Assembly: GCA_029747015.1 (NCBI GenBank) | Contig: JAKOGI010001184.1 | Location: 1-64,000 of the forward strand | Origin: Carnegiea gigantea | Lineage: Eukaryota > Streptophyta > Magnoliopsida > Caryophyllales > Cactaceae | DNA length: 64,000 bases | Direction of reading: 5' to 3' | Shown here: positions 1 through 11,500 of the stretch, piece by piece | Numbering within the stretch: the first letter of the stretch is position 1 | Layout of the letters: the number at the start of each line of letters is the position of its first letter | The notes under the pieces: model-generated | Told to the model about the DNA's origin: nothing | What the model saw: only the letters and a program-made list of their open reading frames with translations | Databases searched by the model: none | Translations under genes and position numbers: made by a program

Positions 1-1127
1 CATACCTCTTCCTTGAGTTGGGGCAGACTCTCAATCGAATCAGAATCTAAAGCAGATTCCCTTTAGGCCATAAGAGCTACTGCTTCCTCTCCATCTTGAG
101 AGTCCTCTTCTTCTTCTGATGTATCACCCTGGGCTGCCATCATTGCCTTGGTGAACCATTTTTTAGCATTAGTTAACTGCGTCTTTTTGCCCCTGGTTCG
201 GACCTGTTCTGACCCCTGTTCTTCCTTCAGTAAGGGGTAATTCTTCACAACATGATCTTTCCTTCCACACTTAAAGCATCCTGAGAACTGATCTCGATCA
301 CTATTCTTAGCCTTGCTGGTATTGCCATTCTTGTATTTGCTTTTGGCCTGTTTGAAGAATTTTTTGAACTTTCGAGCGATCATGGCCATCCCTTCTTCAT
401 CAAAATCTGAGCTATCGCTTTCTCTAGCGTTTAGTGCCAGTCCTCGGTCTTTCTTCACTTCTTCCTTCATCTGGGAATTCCTTCTTAGTTCATACGTTTG
501 TAGATTCCCAATAAGCTCATCTAAGGAGATCTCATTCATCTTCCTGGCTTCTTGGATAGCAGTGACTTTTGATTCCCATGATTGAGGTAAAATTCATAGG
601 ATCTTTCTTACCAACTCTTCAGTGGTAAAGGATTTTCCCAACGATTTTAACTCATTAGTGATATGGGTAAACCGAGTATACATGTCCATAACTGTCTCTT
701 CATTGCTCATCTCGAATAGCTCATACTTCCTTACGAATAGCTCGATTCTGGATTGCTTGACTTGATTTGTTCCTTCTTGAGCTATCTGAAGAGCATTCCA
801 TATCTCCTTTGCGAATTCACACTCTGAGATGCCAGTGTACTCGTCAGGTCCGAGTCCAAAATATAGCAATTTCTTGGCCTTGGCATTTTTCTCCATCTTC
901 CCAAAGTCGTCTAAATTGAATTCCTTCGACTCCTTAGGAACAGTCTTCCCATCAATTGTGACTTTCACTGGAATGTAAGGACCATTCACAATGAGCATCT
1001 ATAACTCATAATCCTCAGCCTGAATGTAGTTCTCCATACGATTATTCCACCAGTTGTAGTGTTGTCTATTGAAGTATGGTGGTCGAATCACATATTGACC
1101 CTCCAGAATTCCTTGTGGGGCATTCAT
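1..1127 (-). pseudogene. gag: copia gag pseudogene with three in-frame stops
   Basis: The frame starts at an ATG read from 1127 and stays in one frame to the window edge. The N-terminus has the conserved PQGILEG...RPPYFN block and the tryptophan pair typical of copia Gag (DUF4219/UBN2 type). Comparison with the copia Gag at 38488 shows three nonsense codons: at 999-1001 (Trp position), 594-596 (Arg position) and 63-65 (Gln position). The CCHC zinc knuckle (237-278) has lost its last cysteine, which is now tyrosine. All four changes fit C-to-T or G-to-A transitions. An acidic, serine-rich stretch follows the knuckle, as in the other copy. Gag would form the virus-like particle; this copy cannot make it. 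Confidence 0.88.
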
Positions 1128-1170
1128 CTTTTCAGGATCTCTTAAGGTGTTAACCTAACTATGAGAACCT

Positions 1171-1182
1171 GCTCTGATACCA
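1171..1182 (-). other. primer binding site (initiator-Met tRNA type)
   Basis: The minus strand reads TGGTATCAGAGC two bases after the LTR end. This is complementary to the 3' end of plant initiator Met-tRNA, the usual primer of plant copia elements. Confidence 0.9.
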
Positions 1183-1184
1183 CT

Positions 1185-2538
1185 TGTTAGATTTACTCAC
1201 ACAAGGACACAAGAGGGGGGTGAATTGTATCTACCAGTTTTTTCGGTTTTCTCAAAACACTCGTCAAAATTGTTTTGAACGCATGTTTACAGCAAAACAG
1301 AAGCAGGTATAATTGCGAAAATAGTAAAAGAGACATAATATTTTACGTGGAAAACCACCTCTGGCCCAAGTGAGGTGTAAAAACCACGACCTACTACTGT
1401 AGGATTTTAGCAACACTTTCACTAAACAGGCTGAATTCATTACACACATAACACATGTAACTAGTCTATCCCAAGACCCTAGTTACACAGACACCACGTC
1501 CAACATCTCCTAAGAGACCACAACCAATGACTTAGACAACACGGACAACACGTCCAATGTCTCCTAAAAGACCATGTTCAATGTCTCCTAAGACTTGGAC
1601 AATTTCTTGATTCAATGATGAAAAAAGAAATAGCAAGACACCTTACTTGAATGCTTCTAGACAAGGTGAATGTAAGGTATAATACAATCCCTTAGAAAAC
1701 CTTGCGAAAGAATGAAAGAGAGAGCCACTTAAATAGTGGGATGTGTGCTTGCCGTGCAAGAAGGCAATCTCCCATATCTTTCTGCAATCTTTACCCATTC
1801 CATAAAACTAGGAGTTATCAAACTTCTTTAAAAGATATGCTTAAATATTTGGGAAATCTTTGGAAAATCTTTGGAAGATAGGATCAAATCTTTGGAAAAT
1901 ATTCTTCCTTTAAGGGATAAGATTATATCTCTTAATCAAGGAAGGAAATCATTTTAGACTTAACTGACTTAAGTTACTCCCATTTATTTCCCGAAAATCG
2001 TCAGTAAAAAAAACTCTAAAATCTTGAAAGTCGTTTTTTATCTTTGACGTCAGAATGCCGCAGACCTGATTTCTCATAATTGTTCTGAGGCAGTATTCTG
2101 AAGTACTTAAAAAACCTTTCAAAGCAAATGCTAAGTCAAGACCTTCTAATTAGCATATTAACAAAAATCTAAAAAATAAAACCAATACTAAGCCTAAGAC
2201 TCTTGTTATCAGCTGAACTCCTTGCACATGATTTTGATATTCCATGCGATGCTCCATGCTCTGCGCTCAGAACTGTTCTGAGGCAATGTTCCCAGATTCT
2301 TGTTATCTGCTTGACTTCTTGCACAGGTCCATGCTTCCTCTCCCAGAACTGTTCTGAGGGAGTGTTCTCAGATTCTTGCACATGTTATCAACTTTGATGC
2401 TCTATGCTCATTCGAAATGCTCCATGTATTTCCCGGATCCTGTCTTAGCAAACATCTCAAGCACAACACATAACTCACAGCTATTGACTAGTGCATTTGG
2501 ATTGTTGTCATCAAAATCTTACAATAATTGGGTCAACA
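1185..2538 (-). repeat. 5' LTR of the minus-strand copia element (1354 bp)
   Basis: On the minus strand it begins TGTTGACCC at 2538 and ends ...CTAACA at 1185, giving TG...CA ends. The outer end resembles the first 35 bases of the LTR at 36960 (same ATCATCAAAA stretch in reverse). The region next to the primer site resembles that LTR's end, including a conserved ACACCTC...CCACGTA block. The partner LTR lies outside the window. Confidence 0.88.
1728..1735 (-). promoter_or_regulatory. TATA-like box of the copia LTR
   Basis: The minus strand reads TATTTAAG, followed by a CT-rich stretch (GGCTCTCTCTTTC). The placement within the LTR matches the TTTAAATA motif of the related LTR at 36960. Predicted only. 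Confidence 0.4.
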
Positions 2539-4738
2539 CTATGGTTATGGAAATGAAACCGAGTTGGTAGTTGGATGGCTTGAGGATGAACTAATAAGAA
2601 TTTTGAGGTTCCTTGTGGTCGGTGTTGTGTGAGGAGGGAGCCTAGGTTGTGATTGACCACAATCGTGTGGATCACGAGCTATCTGTGGCTTATTCTACTA
2701 AGTTGATTGTAAAGTGTTTGAATGTGTTACGTGTAAATCCCTCCTCTTTTTTTCATCATCAAGCTACATCATGTGTGTGAGGGAAAGTTTTGAAAAAAGG
2801 AAGGTTTTGTGATTTGAAATAATAGAATCCATAACTATTAGCGAATGATGGCCTGCTTTAAACTATACGAATACAGTTTTTAGCTGGGAGTGAACTTACA
2901 AGAACAGCGGAATCCGTAAAGAATTTTCAAAGGAGTGTGTTGCATGATAAATGATTTCACTGCAAGTGATAGCAAACTTATGAGCTGCTAGGGCCATATG
3001 TTTTAAATTGGCTAAGATTAGTGCATGAGTGGACAAACGATTAGGGAATATACCCGGTGCGTGGGAACCCTAATGTCTAGGGAGCTAGATCCAGAAGTGG
3101 AAACCCTAAAAGACTCTAGAGAGAGTAATGATCCAAATATATATACCCCGGGGAAAATTGATGCGTGAGTGATGGCCTCACATAGGGCGAGTGATGATCT
3201 CTCCTAAATTAGCACATTATGAGATCTTATGCAAGAGTATTTTCATAGTAAGTGAGAAAAGCAGTTTGCATTTCGCCATTTTAAGTATTTTAAAAGGAAA
3301 GAAAGTTTTAAGGGCCATTAAGAGGCTAGTTCAAATGAGATTCAAATAGTTTTTAAGGGTCATTTGAAGACCATTATGAAAGAGATTCCTCATAAAGAAT
3401 ATAGGCCTCAAGCAGCTAAGAAAAGAGTTTTCATAAGCCTCAAGAGGCTAAGAAAAGAGTTTTTACGAGCCTCAAGAGGCCAAGTGTTTTTCAGAAAAAG
3501 AAAGAAAGATTCTTGTGCATATTATGTGATTAAGATTCTAAGTATAGTATGAATGAAATTCCAAGTACAGCATGACCATATCCTTGTAATGGATTGAGTA
3601 TATGAGTTTCAGTGTGCATGTTTTATGAAAGATAGCTCCTTACATAATTTCTACTCCATATGTTTAAGCATCTTGTATAAGTGAATTGGATAGATAAGGT
3701 ATAAATCACGTATGATATCACATAACCTACAGTTGGGAATTAATGAAATTCCCTACTATTCAAAAAAAAGAAAGGAAGATCTTTGTGCATATCCTGTGCT
3801 TATTCTATGAATGAGTGTTTGAATAAAAATTCAAGTAAGGCACGGCTACGCCCCAACGAATCAAACATTTAAGTTTGAATATGCATAACCTATGAAAGAA
3901 AATTTTGTGCTTAGCCCTCGTTGCTTGCTTATATGTTTAAGTGCTTGTTAGTAAAGAAATTTGGTCATTCAAGGACCTAGAAATGAGCTTGAATGGCTAG
4001 AATGAGGTTTATGGGTAATAATCTATCCTGGAGGACTATAATTGCCTAATATGATAATAATACATAAATACGTGTCATGTGACTATTATTGGTATTATTG
4101 CCGACAACGGTTTTGGTTTTAAGGAATCGGGAAATACTCACTGAGCATGTGGTTGCTCATCCCATTACTCTTTCCCCTTTTTCCCCAAGTTTGCACTGTG
4201 ATAGGTAGAAGCCAATTTACAAGTACCAAGTCGGAGTCTATCCTTGCTTGATAAGGTGTCACGTGTGCACCTACGGAAATAGATTTACGTGTTAAAAGAT
4301 GTAATATGATGTATTCCTAGTTTTATAATTGCATGTAATTACAGCACGCTAGTTCATGTAATGCATATTATTTATAAGTCGCTTTGTATGGCCATATAAG
4401 CCAACCATCTTATTAATCAGTTGTCTTTTTAATTGAAGTTGTCTATATTTTGGGATGCAAACCCCCAGTACTCCGGTTGCGTGAACAGCTCCTTTATTAA
4501 TGAACTATATTGTTTAATGTACTCCAAGCGAGTTGCTCGTTGAGTTATAAGCTCCGGCGTGCAGTCCTTGAGCTTATTTTAGAGTTCTTTATGCTTCCGT
4601 TGATTGTAGGGATTTATTGTAAGACTTTTAGCTTGTGAAATGGTTAGTTTGGGGGAAACTCTGCCCGTTTCACCCCAGAAGTTAAGTAGGAAGTAAAAAA
4701 ACATAATATTCCTAGCCCTAGGGGCTGGGGGTGTTACA
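2539..4738 (+). repeat. 5' LTR, right-hand 2.2 kb
   Basis: It aligns end to end with 9154-11354 and ends ...GTGTTACA just before the primer site. There are many point differences between the copies, clearly more than between the copia LTRs at 36960 and 46170, so this element is older. Confidence 0.88.
3404..3480 (+). repeat. tandem 32-bp repeat with a GCCTC-AA-GAGGC palindrome (5' LTR)
   Basis: Three copies start at 3404, 3437 and 3469. Each carries GCCTCAAGAGGC or a close variant, followed by an A-rich spacer. The same array occurs at 10021-10097 in the 3' LTR. Confidence 0.75.
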
Positions 4739-4741
4739 AGA

Positions 4742-4753
4742 TGGTATCAGAGC
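4742..4753 (+). other. primer binding site (initiator-Met tRNA type)
   Basis: TGGTATCAGAGC lies three bases after the LTR end ...GTTACA. It fixes the LTR boundary and the plus orientation. Confidence 0.92.
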
Positions 4754-7311
4754 AAGGTCCTAAGACCATAGGCTGTAATCTGAGTCTTACATCTCATATA
4801 GTTGCTTAGGAAAGCGTTCACGATGATGTGATATATGCCTGCTTTGCGTGTGAACGTGAGTTTTATGTGAACGTTGGTGTGTTTAGATAGCTGTGTGCGG
4901 GTGAGTGAGCTGATTATTTGGATGAATGAATCATTTGCTAAGTTGTAGGCCAAGTGACTCGTATTCTCGTGGATAAGTTAAGTGTTAGCTTAATCAAAGT
5001 TGTTTCGATTATATGCCTTGGCGATTTGAATCAAAAGTTTTGAGTACATGTGGTTCAAACTCACACAACTAAGGATGTTTTAACTCCAAGCTCATTCTTG
5101 CCCCTTAAGTACGATTTTCTCCTCGGGCTCGATAATAGAGTGAGCAGACGCACTCAGTGGTTGGTCGGGAACGAGCTAGAAGAAGTTGAACCATCCTCCT
5201 ATTAAAAACAAAGAGACTCAAAGTAGATAAGCTATTTTTCATCTTTGAAACTCAAGATTTTGAGATGTTAGTGTCGTTCTGACTATCGAGTCAAGTTTTA
5301 CTTTACACCAAAGGACTAGCTTTCCGTTAATGATGATGAGTCAGTTTAGGTTCACAAGTACGTGTACTTATGTGTGTCAGAATGTTACTTATAAATGCGT
5401 ACGTGCTAAGACGTGTACATCAATGGAGTCGCTCGTAATGGATTAGGAAATGAATGATTGGAGATTAGTTATTATGATTGATAATCCTACTAAAGGATAC
5501 CTTCCATTTTCGAATTCTGAATTCCCTGAGTATATTAGAGGCTACTTTTGTATGCATGCTTGAAAGACTAAATGCTAGTGGTAGAATCTTGGGAACATTG
5601 TGTGAATGTGCTTGCCATTTCCCTCCTTTACCATTGTTGCGTAAACAGTGCATTACTTGCTTTCTATTATGTGAATTGTCATTCGGGAATATGGAGACAA
5701 TGTTTTGGTTGGAACGAACCCTAATGTACCTAGAAAGCACAAGAGAGAGAGAACCTAGCAAACTTTGGAATTGTACATAATAAACGATCCCTAATAAGGT
5801 AAGCGACCTACAGTAAGACTCATATGATCACCTATGGAATAGGTGTACCACATAAGACCTCAACGTGTACCTAGAAAACCATTAATGTCAACCATACCCA
5901 AACAATCCTAGCCCGCTGGGCACCAATCTTTCCTAAATTGGATGGGGTTTAGGGTATGCTGTTAACCACAGGTTGCGAATACACATCTAGGTGTTCTTTC
6001 TATGTCTTAAAGATTTATTATGGAGTCATGTGCTATATGAGACCATAAGAGTATTTATAGATAGGATTGTTCTATGTGTCCATCGATGTTTTTGTGACCA
6101 AATGCCAACAAAATGAGTTTCGGCAATTGCTTGGCTTGAATTTGATTAAACATGTGACTGCATTAGTTAGAGCAATTAGAACTGTACAGTTAGTTACACA
6201 ACACGACTCTTGAATCATCATTCACAGCCTATCAATACTGTTTTCTCATGTTATAGTTGGATTAGTTGAACCTGATGTATGTAATGCATGACTAGATGAC
6301 AATAGAGCTACATTTGCATGAATCACATTTATAGATATATGTACCTCATGTGTAAGAAAGTAGCATGGTAGAGCATTTAGGCTCATGTCATCATAAATAT
6401 GGACACTCACATCTATTATTCGCAGTCATTAATGCATTATGGGAATTGGGTCATGACTAGTTATGTGACTGGACTGTTAAGCGTATGAGCCTCTTGGTGC
6501 CTGTTTTGAGCTTGAATAGGATGCTGTTGAGTTGCGTACCCAGTCTAACATGTGTAACTTATTGCATGATACGATTTTTGGGCGTGTTACTTGCATTACA
6601 TGACTCCTATTGCTTTCTATTATAGCTTGAATGCACACATGCATGACCCAGTGACATGCCCCATATGCACTGAAACATGGACTAACCCCATAGATCATGC
6701 TTGATATCAAAGTACGACGTTGTTGCGAATCTATGTGTTATTCTTATGTGATGTCATTGTTTATATAATGCTATGTGATGCTACAGGATGCCTATGGGAT
6801 GCCCTTACTACTTTAATGTGTTATAGGCGTCTCCAAGTTAACCGTAGTGATCCCAAAGGTATCTTGAATTCATGATTTAGAGCGAAACTATGTGTGTATG
6901 ACCTTGAGATGTTACTGCCTATTTGCCCTACTTTTAGATTTTGATTCTTCACATATGCACATACATAGAGTGGTTTTTTACGATGCAAACTGAGCCTAGA
7001 TAACTGAAAGTCTTTTTCCTTTTGATTTTTAAAAAAGTAAGTTTAGTGTGATCTTCCACGCTAACTCATTTGCCCCTCTTCGATGCGATTTTCCCTCGGC
7101 GCCTAAATAAAGTGAGTAGATGCTTGAAGAGGATTGGTGAGGAGGAGACTGGATACCATAAGCCTTTTTCTTTCAATACAAAGGACGTAGTGGATTGCTA
7201 AATAAAACCTTTTTGTAATTCAACCATTATAGATCATAGGATGTGTGTTTTGCATTTTGTGTTTGCTTGAACTGTGAGCTTTAGAATTTCAAGGACGACA
7301 TTCTTTTCAGC

Positions 7312-7320
7312 GGGGAAGAA
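7312..7320 (+). other. polypurine tract
   Basis: GGGGAAGAA lies immediately before the LTR start TGTAAGACCC. This is the expected plus-strand priming site for reverse transcription. Confidence 0.75.
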
Positions 7321-7659
7321 TGTAAGACCCGCGTTCTCTATTTTACGTTAAGTAGATTATCTTGTCTTCACCGTTACAAAATTCATATTTTTATTAAATA
7401 TATAACTTAAATTATTATTTATGTGCCTATGTGAGCGATAATTTTGTTAAAACGAATATTTTGTCGCCATTTATATTATTATTGTTATCGTTAATTATTT
7501 AGAAAATCCTTGAGTTGATGCGAACTCATACCTTTGAAATCGTTATTCGAGTTATCTAGTCATTTCCTGAATTTAGTTAGAATGCTGGCTTTAGAATGTT
7601 GTAACCCAAGCCTAAACTGAGCGTTAACGAATTTGGGATCGGGAATCTAGTTATAGTAG

Positions 7660-8180
7660 CATTTGAACACAAAAAAAAACAAAAAAAAATACAAAACCAA
7701 AGGCGGGCCGAAGCTCCCTTCTTCTTCTCCTCCACGCACACTAGCAGCGGGGAGGGTTCTGAAACTCCAGCCCCAATACCCACAACCAGGAGAGGAAGAG
7801 AGAGAGGGGGGGAGGGCGACGGTACACCACCACGCCTTCGAATAGCAGTCGTCGCTCGACTTGCACGGGAGCCGCCAAAACCGAACCCAGAATAACAAGG
7901 GCGAGCAAAGAGAGAGATCGAGCAAGAGAGCGATGGACTGAGATATGGAGCCAAACCCGAGCCGCCACCACCGAGCAGCGCTGCTACCGCCACTACCAGT
8001 CGTGGCTGATGTTGAGTGCAACAGCGGTGACCGGGGCTCGAATCTGGTGGCCTTGAGGAAGCAACGGTGGCAACGACAACAGCTAAAAACGGGGGTTGAT
8101 TCGGGTCTGTGTTGGGCAGCAACTAAGAAACATATTTCCGGGTCCTTGAGTGTTCAAATCAGCCCCAAAAGCCCTTAGAA
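7660..8180 (+). other. A-rich then GC-rich block inside the LTR
   Basis: A run of A with sparse C (7670-7692) passes into about 450 bp that is much richer in G and C than its surroundings. Overlapping open frames occur on both strands without motifs. It may be the promoter or transcript-start region of the LTR, but I see no clear TATA box. Confidence 0.4.
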
Positions 8181-8609
8181 CGGGTCCTTAGCTTGGAATC
8201 CAAGTGGATGTTTCTCGCCTCCTAAGTGTTAGTAATTTCAAAAATGTTTTAGCTTGGAATGATGATGCATGTTAGTTCAGGATTAGCTAGGTTTGCTGAA
8301 AGTGTAAAGAGTGATTGTGCATGCTCTGTTCAATTGAATTCAAGTATAGATTTTGCATGTTTAAGTTATTCAAAAAATATTCAGATTTATGCCGATTTTT
8401 ATGCCTGTTATGCATGCCTCAAACGACTGAATTTGAGTTTAGATTATGTAACGTTTAGGCTGTCCTTAAAGTGCTCAGAATTAATGTTTGAAACGATACT
8501 TAAAATAGGTCAAAATAACCATCTTATTTGGACAGAGAGCATGCCTGTAATTTGACGAATTGTGGTGTTAAGTTTAGCAAATAAAGTATTATGTAAGTAA
8601 GCGATGCTC

Positions 8610-8935
8610 TAAACTGATGCATGCTGAATTGGTTAACTCTCGATTAAAAGTAACCTTAGAAATGACCTAAATATGTTCTGAATTGATACTTGTTAAGTTA
8701 GTTCATTCATCTTTAAAAGTGACCTTTGAAACAACCTAAGCACGCTTTGAATTGTCGCTTGATAATTTAGTTCGATCATGTTTAAAAGTAGCCCTCGAAA
8801 CAACCAAAAATGCTTTAAATTGATGTATGTTGGATAAGTTGATCCATGCTTGGAGATGTTCTCGAAACAACCTAAGAATGTCTCAAAACGATATATGTTA
8901 AGCTGGTTAGTCACGCTTTGAAAATGACATGAACT
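8610..8935 (+). repeat. degenerate minisatellite, about 68-bp unit, 4-5 copies
   Basis: Units begin near 8679, 8748, 8815 and 8881. They share the order TTGAAT/ATTG, TTAAGTT-like, TTTAAAAGT and GAAACAACC. Earlier, weaker copies begin near 8610. The equivalent part of the 5' LTR lies outside the window. Confidence 0.65.
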
Positions 8936-10020
8936 TGGCATGTTTACCTCCCATTTGCGAGTTATGAGCGCAGGCTTTCATGCCTTATGAGTTTATCTCA
9001 GTTCGTTACGTACTTATTTCGAGTTAATGTAATATAGACATATATGTGTATGTGTTTATATATGTTGTAACGCAACGTCGGATGATGGCTGCTTGCTTCG
9101 GTAAGTTTAAATGCTGCTATTACACATTCCTTGTGATTTTTATGAATGTTATGCTATGGTTATAGAATTGAAACCGAGTTGGTAGTTGGTTGGCTTGAGG
9201 ATGAACTAATGAGAATTTTGAGGTTTTTTATAGTCGGTGTTGTGTAAGGAGGGAGCCTAGGTTGTGATTGACCACAATCGCGTGGATTACAAGACCATGT
9301 GTGGCTTATTCTACTGAGCTGATTATGAAGTGTTTGAATGTGTTACATGTAAATCCCTCCCTTTTTTCATCATCAAGCTGCATCATGTGTGTGACAGAAA
9401 GTTTTGAAAAAAGGAAGGTTTTCGTGATTTGAAATAATAGTAGCCATAACTATTAGCGAATGATGGCCTACTTTTAACTGTATGAATATAGTTTTTAGTT
9501 GGGAGTGAACCTGCAAGAACAGGGGAATCCCTAAAGAATTTTAAAAGGAGTGTGTTGCATGATAAATGATTTCACTGCAAGTGACAGCAAACTTATTAGC
9601 CGCTAGGGCCACATGTTTTAAATTGGCTAAGATTAGTGCTTGAGTGGACAAACGATTGGGGAATATACCCGGCATGTGGGAACCCTAATATCTAGGGAGC
9701 TAGACCTAGAAGTGGAAACCCTAAAAGACTCTGACGAGAGTAATGGTCCAAATATATTAAACCCCGGGGAAGATTGATGCGTAAGTGACGGCCTCACATA
9801 GAGCGAGTAACGATCTCCTCTAAATTAGGACATTATGAGATCTTATGCAGGAGTATTTTCATAGTAAGTAAGAAAAGCAGCTGGCCTTTCACCATTTTAA
9901 GTATTTCAGAAAGAAAGAAAGTTTTAAAGGCCATTAAGAGGCCAGTTCGAATGAGATTCGAACAGTTTTTAAGGGTCATTAGAGGACTGTTATGAAAGAG
10001 ATTCCTTGTAAAGAATATGA

Positions 10021-10097
10021 GCCTCAAGAGGGTAAGAAAAGAGTTTTTATGAGCCTCAAGAGGCTAAGAAAAGAGATTTTATGAGCCTCGAGAGGCT
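10021..10097 (+). repeat. tandem 32-bp repeat with palindrome (3' LTR)
   Basis: Copies start at 10021, 10053 and 10085. This is the partner of 3404-3480, so the array existed before the LTRs diverged. Confidence 0.75.
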
Positions 10098-11354
10098 AAA
10101 TAAAGTGTTTTTCAGAAAAAGAAAGAAATATTCTTGTGCATATCATATGATTCAAATTCTAAGTACAATATGAATGAAATTCCGAGTACAGCATGGACAT
10201 ATCCTTATACTGCATCAAGTATATGAGTTTGAATGTGCATGTTTTATGAAAGATAGCTCTTTGCATAATCTCTACTCCATGTGTTTAAGCATCTAATATA
10301 GGTGAATTGAATAGACAAGACATAAATCACGTATTATATCACATACCCTATAGTTAGGAATTAACGAAATTCTCTGTCATTCAGAAAGAAGAAAGGAAGA
10401 TCTCTGTGCATATCCTGTGCTTATTCTACGAATGAGTGTTTGAATGAAAATTCAAGTAAGGTATGGCTGCACCCCTAATGAATTAAACATTCAAGTTTGA
10501 ATATGCATAACCTATGAAAGAAAGTTTTGTGCTTAGCCCTTGTTGCTTGCTTATGTGTTTAAGTGCTTGGTAGTAGAAATGAGCTTCAGTGGCTAGAATG
10601 AGGTTTATGGGTAATAATTTGTCCTTAAGGACTATGATTGCCTAATAAGAGAATAATACATAAATACGTGTAATGTGACTAGTATTGGTATTATTTCCTG
10701 CAATGGTTTTGGTTTTAAGGAGTCGGAAATTACTCACTGAGCGTGTGGTTGCTCATCCTATTTCTCTTTCCCCTTTTTCCCTAGGTTTTCACTGTGACAG
10801 GTAGAAGTCAATTTACAAGTGCCAAGTCAGAGCCCTCCCTTGCTTGATAAGGTGTCATGTGTGTACATACAGAAATAGATTTACGTGTTAAAAGATATAA
10901 TATGATGTATTCCTAGTTTTGTAATTGTATGTAATTACAGCACTGTAGTTCATGTAATGCGTATTATCTATAAGTCACTCTGTATGGCCATGTGAGCCAA
11001 CCATCTTATTAGTCAGTTGTCTTTTTAATTAAAGTTGTCAATATTTTGGGATGCAAACCCCAGTACTCCGGTTGTATGAACTGTTGAATTGTATCTTTCA
11101 TTTCTCCTTTATTAATGGACTATATTGTTTGATGTACTTCGAGCGAGTTGCTCGTTGAGTTATGAAATCCAGCGTGTAGCCGTTGAGCTTAGTTTAGAGC
11201 TATTTATGCTTCCGTTGATTGCAGGGATTTATTGAAAGGCTTTTAGCCTGTGAGATGGTCAATTTTTAGGGGAAACTCTGCCCGTTTCACCCCAGAAGTT
11301 AAGTAGGTAGTAAGAAAACGTAATACTCCTAACCCTAGGGGTAGGGGTGTTGCA

Positions 11355-11500
11355 ATAATATAATCAAAAAGATATTATTTGCTACCTAAACGATAAAATA
11401 AAATGACTAAAAGATAGTGTCCTCCTAAATAAAAATTCCTAAATTTTTAAATTTCCTATTTCTCTTAGAATAGAATTTCCCATGATATCTACTTGCATCG
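11355..11500 (-). repeat. gypsy 3' LTR, 146-bp remnant
   Basis: It matches 17581-17726 over exactly 146 bp, with about a dozen differences. The missing 159 bp should lie left of the window. Confidence 0.88.

Larger units (their letters stand above)
1..2538 (-). mobile_element. Sirevirus-like Ty1/copia element, 5' part only, cut by window edge
   Basis: Read on the minus strand, the sequence runs LTR (2538 to 1185), a two-base spacer, an initiator-Met type primer site and then gag, which continues off the left edge. The gag product is clearly related to that of the complete copia element at 36960-47641, and both LTRs share blocks such as the sequence around the GTGGTTTTT/ACACCTCA stretch. The two are members of one lineage but not recent copies. 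The right flank from 2539 matches the inside of the long LTR at 9154, which shows that this element inserted into that LTR. A 5-bp duplication CTATG is expected; only its right copy (2539-2543) is in view. Confidence 0.9.
4739..7320 (+). other. non-coding internal region of the long-LTR element
   Basis: These 2.6 kb lie between primer site and polypurine tract. No frame resembles Gag, protease, reverse transcriptase or integrase; the longest open frames (about 100 codons on opposite strands around 5465-5780) overlap each other and have no recognisable motif. I see no repeats or RNA genes in it. Confidence 0.75.
2539..11354 (+). mobile_element. non-coding long-LTR retrotransposon (LARD-like), 5' LTR interrupted
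   Basis: The segment 2539-4738 is repeated colinearly at 9154-11354. The first copy is followed by an initiator-Met type primer site. The second copy is the right part of a 4034-bp sequence that starts with TGTAAGACCC just after a purine tract. This is a 5' LTR, internal region and 3' LTR arrangement with a 2.6-kb internal part lacking any coding sequence. The first 1.83 kb of the 5' LTR must lie left of the copia insertion, outside the window. The right end cuts into a 305-bp gypsy LTR. Long LTRs with no genes fit a large retrotransposon derivative moved by another element's proteins. LTR start and primer type suggest a Ty3/gypsy source, but nothing coding confirms that. Confidence 0.85.
7321..11354 (+). 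repeat. 3' LTR, complete (4034 bp)
   Basis: It starts TGTAAGACCC after the polypurine tract and ends ...GTGTTGCA, where the sequence switches to a gypsy LTR at 11355. The right 2.2 kb match the 5' LTR. The left 1.83 kb have no partner in the window. It holds an A-rich then GC-rich block (7660-8180), a 68-bp minisatellite and a 32-bp palindromic repeat. The open frames across 7577-8122 are by-products of the GC-rich block. Confidence 0.88.

Noticed and set aside
4742..4753. Possible tRNA gene at the TGGTATCAGAGC sites
   Set aside because: Only the primer-site complement is present; no cloverleaf or internal promoter boxes follow.
5465..5780. Paired frames of about 100 codons on opposite strands
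   Set aside because: No motif and no conservation can be shown; the stretch belongs to a non-coding retroelement interior.
7577..8178. Overlapping open frames of 60-181 codons on both strands
   Set aside because: They lie in a GC-rich block of an LTR, overlap on opposite strands, and encode low-complexity peptides without domains.
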